Shown piece after piece: positions 14,757 to 18,828 of a stretch of 18,828 nucleotides of DNA (positions are counted from its first letter, which is position 1; each line of letters starts with the position of its first letter). The stretch covers positions 1 through 18,828 of the forward strand of contig CABQGZ010000012.1 in assembly GCA_902463835.1 (NCBI GenBank), given 5' to 3'. The position numbers and the translations under genes are program-made. The notes beneath the pieces are model-generated. The model was not told the origin of the DNA, ran no database searches, and saw only the letters and a list, made by a program, of their open reading frames with translations. The DNA is from an uncultured Lachnospiraceae bacterium. GTDB taxonomy: Bacteria; Bacillota; Clostridia; Lachnospirales; Lachnospiraceae.

Positions 14757-17700
14757 ATGATGAAAAAAGGAATGAAGAAGATTACAGCATTGCTGCTTGC
14801 CGCGGTTATGATCATGGGCGTTGTGGTGAATTCCGATATTATGAAGAACTATGCGTCCGGAGAGACGGCCAGCATTGCGGTAGATGTAACGTTGGCTGTG
14901 GATATAGCGAATGGGGGAAGTACGAACGGAATCTATATAAGGACGTCCCGGCCGGATGATTTTTATACCGATGATACTTGGACAGAGAGTACTAAACCAA
15001 AGGCAGTTACACGTGGTGTATATGTAGATGGAAAGCTAATTGATGGATGTCCGATAGTCAAATGTTCATCGTTTTACTACATTGCCTTGAGTGATATATT
15101 GATTACAGCTGTAGAGGGTATGGAGATTGTGTTGGACGGTATCTATGGTCGAAGCGAAAAAGATACTAAATATGGAGATAATTATACCGTTAAATTCAAT
15201 AAGGCAACCTTCCGTTATATAGACGGAAGCTGGGAACAGATTTTTGAAGAAGAGAAGGAACCGGATGATGCGGACGCTACCGTAGATGTCACTTTGGTGG
15301 AGGGAGGAAAAGATCTTTTTCGCGTAGTGGGGTCTCCGGACGATAAACTTCCGGATGATGAAATAGCGCCGGGAGCTGGTTGGGGACATGATGCAGTAAG
15401 GGTGTCAGGCGGCATATATGTGAATGGTACTTTGAATACAAACTGTTACCTTATGAAGTATAACAAAGAGTATTGGATTGGCTTGAATGCGCAAGGGGCG
15501 AACGTTACAGTTACCGAGGGCACCACTATTGTATTGGATGGTGTTTACAGCAATGCAGCAGGAGATTACAAGGTCAAATTCAACAAGGCAACCTTCGAAT
15601 ACACCAGTGACGGTTGGGAACAGATTTATGAGACAGATATTAAGCCGACTGAGAGAACGGAAACCTATTTAATATTCGGCGATAATCCAAAATGTATTTC
15701 ATTGTGGGCAGCTAAAAGTACAAATCTTCCTGGCAGTACACCAGAACAAGGTGGAACGGTAAGTAAGAGAATCGCAGGCGGCATATATGTGGATGGCGTC
15801 TTGAGTGCGGACTGTATGTTGATAAAGTTCAGGGAAACGAGTGGAGCCCAGTCTTATATGATTACATGGGCGGATGGAAAGGTTGACGTGAAGGAAGGTA
15901 CAACGATTGTACTTGATGGGATTTATGGAGATGCTAACTATTCTGTAAAATTTGACAAGGCAACCTTCCAGTATACGGACAAGGGGTGGACGCAGCTCTA
16001 TACGGTAGATGTAAGCGCAGATAACCCGAATGATTCTGATGCAGGTATATATGTCCATACCAATGCGCCGGACGGACTGCTCGCTCAAAAGGAGTGGGAA
16101 GAGATTTATTATCCTTACAGTGGCGGGATTTATGTAAATGATGTATTACAGGAAGGAAATGTTATACATAAGTTAGGAATCCGGACCTATAACGCACAAT
16201 ATTTTATTAGTCTGGGTGACATACGTGCTACAGACGGAATGCGGGTTGTGATAGACGGAATGTTTGGAAATGATGAGCGGGAAGGAATGAATGGCCTACG
16301 TCTAAAGGTAAACAGGGCAACCTTCGTATACGATGCAGCGAGCAAGAACTGGCATCAGCTTCAAAACGGTGAATTGAGCAGCAGCGGAATTTTTGGCGAC
16401 GCCAACAAAGACAATAATATTCTGGACGTAAAAGATTTTGTGCGCATGCTACGCTATACAACAGAAACTGCGGATGAGGTCAAAATCAATCTTACTGACG
16501 CTGACCTGAATAAAGACAATCAGGTAGATACAAGAGATATTCAGCTTACAAAAGAGATTTTAACGGGAAAGACAGAGTTTCGTGAAAACGGCTATAATGT
16601 CACTGGAAAGCCCAGCTATGATGGAACCAACCAGCTTCCCATAGGAGCCTATGCTGGACCGCGGCGGGGAACAGAGACAAACAAGACAGATTATCGTACA
16701 GATGAGCAATTTAAAAAGTATGCGGAGGCAGGCTTTAATACGTTAATTGCAGAGTATGATGTGGCATACGGAACGAACTATGACGCAGAGGGCAATGCGA
16801 CTGCGGTAAAGAATTTTGCAGGAAGCGATCTTGAAAGGTATATGAAATATGCGAAGAAGTACGATATCGACGTGTTCGTGGAATCATCGATATTAAGAAG
16901 CGTATTGGATGGGGCGGCAACGGCAGAAAATGCCGAGGCTGAGCTTACAACCATGTTATCGGCACTGCAGGGAATGGATAATTTCAAAGGGATTTTGATG
17001 GGAGATGAGCCGTCATATAGTGCTATCCTGAATTATCAGTGGGCAGCAGAGTTCTTTAAGACGAAAAAGGCGATGCAGGATAAAGAACTGTTTGTTTCTT
17101 TGCTTCCATATAATATGGACAAAAAAGCGTTGATTGGAAATTACTATTATGAGGGAGACGGAAAATGGGATAAGTGGGACGACCAATACAGAGAATACAT
17201 AAAAGGATTTGGTTCCTGTCTTGGAGTGGTAAACACGGATTTCTATCCTTTTAGTCAGGTTGTAGATAAAAAAAACATGCAGCCAGAGTATTTTAAGAGT
17301 CTTGAAATGACTGCGAAAGCGGCAAAAGAAGTCGGCGAAGGTGGTGTTACGATTCAGTCCTTTGCTTCAAAAGATTCAGATGGGCATATCTGGCTCAGAG
17401 AGCTGAATGATAAGAAATATTACACCTATCAGTTGTATTCCGCACTGGCATATGGCATGAAAAATGTCAATTATTTTACCTATTGGGAACATTGGAATGC
17501 GGAGTATGACGGTACAGTAATGTATAACAATGTGATAAAGAAAGATGGAACGGTGAATCAACAGGTTTACAATGCTGTGCAAGCGGCAAATAAAGAAATC
17601 CTTAAGTTCGATCAGGTATACATGGACTTCAACTGGCAGGGAACCATGAAGCGTGCCGGAGCAGACAGCGACGGTCTGCTGGCGCAGATGTCAGATTATA

Positions 17701-18740
17701 CGAATAAGCGTGTCGAGAGCTTTACCGCGAATCAGGATACCATCATGGGCTGCCTGAAGGATTCCAACGGCTACGACGGATTTATGCTGGTGAATGCTAC
17801 AGATCCGGAGGATAATCTTACATCTAATGTGAGCGTTACCTTTAAGGATGCGCAAAGAGCCATTGTGTATGTAGAAGGAGTGGAGCAGGATGTTGCGCTT
17901 AACAACGGAACCTATACAACAAATCTGGCACCAGGTGCAGGCGTTTTTGTGATTCCGTACTGCGAAGGGACAGATGAACCGGAGATGTCGGCGGACAAGA
18001 CGGTAAATGTTGCGCTGGTACCTGGTGTGGAAGCAGGAGATTTCTGGTTTCATCCGGGTGATCCTGATGGTTTTTATCCAGATAACGGACAGGATGCCAT
18101 TGGTTTACCGCAGGCAGTCACAGGAGGAATCTATGTGAATGGAGAACGGAGGCCCGAATGTAAATTAGAGAAGTATGCTTGGGGGGATTATCATTTAGTC
18201 CTGAATAATCCGGCAACGGAAGGAACGACGGTTGTATTGGACGGAGTCTATGGCCGAGGAAGTGAGGATCCAAGCATTGGTGACAATTATACCGTGAGAT
18301 TCAACAAGGCAGTATTCCAATATGTCAATGGAAGCTGGCAACAGTTATCTGTAGCTGGGGAGGTAAAGGCGAATGTTGTGCTTGATGTTGCTTTTGCCTT
18401 GGCAGCAAATGGGGGATTGTGGCTGAATCCATCTGCTGTGGATGAATTCTATGCGAGGGAGAACGAAACAGACTGGGCCGCCACTCAAGGGCCTATTACA
18501 GGTGGCGTATATGTGAATGGAGTATTGAACGGAGAATGCCTACTGAAAAAGTTTTCCTGGGGACAGTATTGGATTGACTTAACCAAAGTTGAGGCTGCAG
18601 AGGGCATGACCGTTGTATTAAATGGAACTTACGGACGGTGGAGTGGTGATCCAAAATACAATGTGGATGACTACAAAGTCAAATTCAACCGGACAACCTT
18701 TGTATACAAAGATGGAAGTTGGGTACAATGTGCTAACTAA
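14757..18740 (+). CDS. Secreted modular glycosidase-like protein with dockerin and six VLDG modules
   Basis: The protein has 1327 residues with an N-terminal signal peptide (Lys-rich start, hydrophobic 9-24). Four VLDG modules (about 38-165, 174-293, 301-416, 417-540) are followed by a dockerin-like element (546-606). A TIM-barrel glycosidase-like domain follows (about 612-980) with its beta C-terminal part (to about 1070). It shows 'LPIGAYAGPRRG' and 'EAGFNTLIAEYD' at the first strand and helix. 'GILMGDEPS' (745-753) makes Glu751 the candidate acid-base, and 'YFTYWEHW' (906-913) makes Glu911 a possible nucleophile, as in clan GH-A. Two VLDG modules (1080-1198 and 1204-1327) end the protein. 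The substrate is unknown. GGGAGG (14745-14750) precedes the ATG by 6 bases; an adjacent ATG at 14760 is equally possible. The gap to the previous gene is 13 bases, so the two are almost certainly cotranscribed. Confidence 0.94.
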   Translation: MMKKGMKKITALLLAAVMIMGVVVNSDIMKNYASGETASIAVDVTLAVDIANGGSTNGIYIRTSRPDDFYTDDTWTESTKPKAVTRGVYVDGKLIDGCPIVKCSSFYYIALSDILITAVEGMEIVLDGIYGRSEKDTKYGDNYTVKFNKATFRYIDGSWEQIFEEEKEPDDADATVDVTLVEGGKDLFRVVGSPDDKLPDDEIAPGAGWGHDAVRVSGGIYVNGTLNTNCYLMKYNKEYWIGLNAQGANVTVTEGTTIVLDGVYSNAAGDYKVKFNKATFEYTSDGWEQIYETDIKPTERTETYLIFGDNPKCISLWAAKSTNLPGSTPEQGGTVSKRIAGGIYVDGVLSADCMLIKFRETSGAQSYMITWADGKVDVKEGTTIVLDGIYGDANYSVKFDKATFQYTDKGWTQLYTVDVSADNPNDSDAGIYVHTNAPDGLLAQKEWEEIYYPYSGGIYVNDVLQEGNVIHKLGIRTYNAQYFISLGDIRATDGMRVVIDGMFGNDEREGMNGLRLKVNRATFVYDAASKNWHQLQNGELSSSGIFGDANKDNNILDVKDFVRMLRYTTETADEVKINLTDADLNKDNQVDTRDIQLTKEILTGKTEFRENGYNVTGKPSYDGTNQLPIGAYAGPRRGTETNKTDYRTDEQFKKYAEAGFNTLIAEYDVAYGTNYDAEGNATAVKNFAGSDLERYMKYAKKYDIDVFVESSILRSVLDGAATAENAEAELTTMLSALQGMDNFKGILMGDEPSYSAILNYQWAAEFFKTKKAMQDKELFVSLLPYNMDKKALIGNYYYEGDGKWDKWDDQYREYIKGFGSCLGVVNTDFYPFSQVVDKKNMQPEYFKSLEMTAKAAKEVGEGGVTIQSFASKDSDGHIWLRELNDKKYYTYQLYSALAYGMKNVNYFTYWEHWNAEYDGTVMYNNVIKKDGTVNQQVYNAVQAANKEILKFDQVYMDFNWQGTMKRAGADSDGLLAQMSDYTNKRVESFTANQDTIMGCLKDSNGYDGFMLVNATDPEDNLTSNVSVTFKDAQRAIVYVEGVEQDVALNNGTYTTNLAPGAGVFVIPYCEGTDEPEMSADKTVNVALVPGVEAGDFWFHPGDPDGFYPDNGQDAIGLPQAVTGGIYVNGERRPECKLEKYAWGDYHLVLNNPATEGTTVVLDGVYGRGSEDPSIGDNYTVRFNKAVFQYVNGSWQQLSVAGEVKANVVLDVAFALAANGGLWLNPSAVDEFYARENETDWAATQGPITGGVYVNGVLNGECLLKKFSWGQYWIDLTKVEAAEGMTVVLNGTYGRWSGDPKYNVDDYKVKFNRTTFVYKDGSWVQCAN
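14868..16367 (+). repeat. Four divergent VLDG modules at the N-terminus of the glycosidase-like protein
   Basis: Each module keeps the core 'GG[IV]YV[ND]..L', then an 'EG[TM]..VLDG.Y' or related strand, then '[VL]K[FV][ND][KR]ATF.Y' and a Trp near its end. They differ strongly elsewhere. The second and third lack the 'GR..DP' loop after VLDG, and the fourth has 'VVIDGMFG' and lacks the module Cys. They are much more diverged from one another than the copies in the giant protein. Confidence 0.85.
16392..16574 (+). other. Internal dockerin-like calcium-binding element
   Basis: This encodes residues 546-606. Two EF-hand-like loops are seen. The second, Asp583-x-Asn585-x-Asp587-x-Gln589-x-Asp591-x-x-Asp594, is canonical. 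The first has Asp548, Asn550 and Asp552, but its last acid falls at Asp560, one residue later than expected. Each loop is followed by a helix with hydrophobic spacing ('FVRMLRY' and 'IQLTKEIL'). Dockerins usually sit at a protein terminus, whereas this one sits between the binding modules and the barrel. Confidence 0.8.
17994..18737 (+). repeat. Two C-terminal VLDG modules of the glycosidase-like protein
   Basis: The first (17994-18350) closely matches modules 1-4 of the giant protein ('YPDNGQDAIGLPQAVTGGIY', 'LEKYAWGDY', 'VVLDGVYGRGS'). The second (18366-18737) matches the giant protein's last module ('FSWGQYW', 'GRWSGDPKY', 'DDYKVKFN'). The two proteins thus share the same closing pair of modules in the same order. 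Confidence 0.88.
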
Positions 18741-18758
18741 GTAATGATGAAAAGCGGA

Positions 18759-18786
18759 CTGTCCAAAGGGGGCGCCCTGCGGACAG
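18759..18786 (+). terminator. Stem-loop after the last gene
   Basis: CTGTCC (18759-18764) pairs with GGACAG (18781-18786). Inside, AGGG (18767-18770) pairs with CCCT (18775-18778) around a GGCG loop, with small internal mismatches. It begins 19 bases after the stop codon. No T-run follows, so terminator strength is uncertain. I see nothing else in the remaining bases to 18828. Confidence 0.5.
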
Positions 18787-18828
18787 CCCGTAAACCTTGA
18801 TTCTCGCAAGCAATGAGTCAAGTGGCCG

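Noticed and set aside
11474..18737. Thioester-domain adhesin suggested by the conserved Cys
   Set aside because: There is no accompanying Gln partner motif, and the Cys context varies (GCK, ECR, GCV, NCY, DCM).
18700..18740. Cell-wall sorting signal (LPXTG) in the glycosidase-like protein
   Set aside because: The C-terminus ends in a VLDG module (Trp-Val-Gln-Cys-Ala-Asn) with no LPXTG and no membrane segment.

Overview
The window looks like an accessory glycan-foraging and cell-surface locus of a gut-type Clostridia, most likely Lachnospiraceae. The grounds are moderate GC, strong AGGAGG-type ribosome binding sites, lipobox lipoproteins, a sugar ABC importer without its own ATPase, a dockerin-like element and a Listeria-Bacteroides-type repeat. 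The taxonomic call is inference. All nine genes I support lie on the + strand, with short gaps.

Region 1 (1-277) is a leader without a convincing gene. It holds a small palindrome and a 9-bp direct repeat. Region 2 (278-3723) encodes two MalF/MalG-type permeases and a 541-residue solute-binding lipoprotein, a CUT1-type oligosaccharide importer. Region 3 (3800-7526) encodes two further lipoproteins. One has a DUF4091/GH123-like catalytic core with an Asp-Glu pair plus a C-terminal jelly-roll-like domain. The other looks like two tandem jelly-roll-like domains. Region 4 (7553-13381) is one giant membrane-anchored surface protein of 1942 residues. It has Ig-like and jelly-roll-like pairs followed by five copies of a ~115-residue module that I do not recognise (here called the 'VLDG' module). 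A perfect 13-bp hairpin follows it. Region 5 (13511-18740) has a 46-residue acidic peptide gene, a secreted 357-residue protein with a cohesin-like C-terminal domain, and a secreted 1327-residue protein. The last has four VLDG modules, an internal dockerin, a clan-A-like glycosidase barrel and two more VLDG modules. A stem-loop follows it.

A reasonable working model, by inference: surface enzymes cut a glycan, the VLDG and jelly-roll modules on the anchored giant and on the secreted enzyme hold the same ligand, and the importer takes up the products using a shared housekeeping ATPase encoded elsewhere. A cohesin-like domain and a dockerin in adjacent genes suggest that the secreted enzyme may dock onto its neighbour. 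The most novel-looking items are the 11-copy VLDG module family shared between two proteins, its near-identical DNA repeats, and the small peptide with a YxxPxM start that sits directly before the cohesin-like gene.
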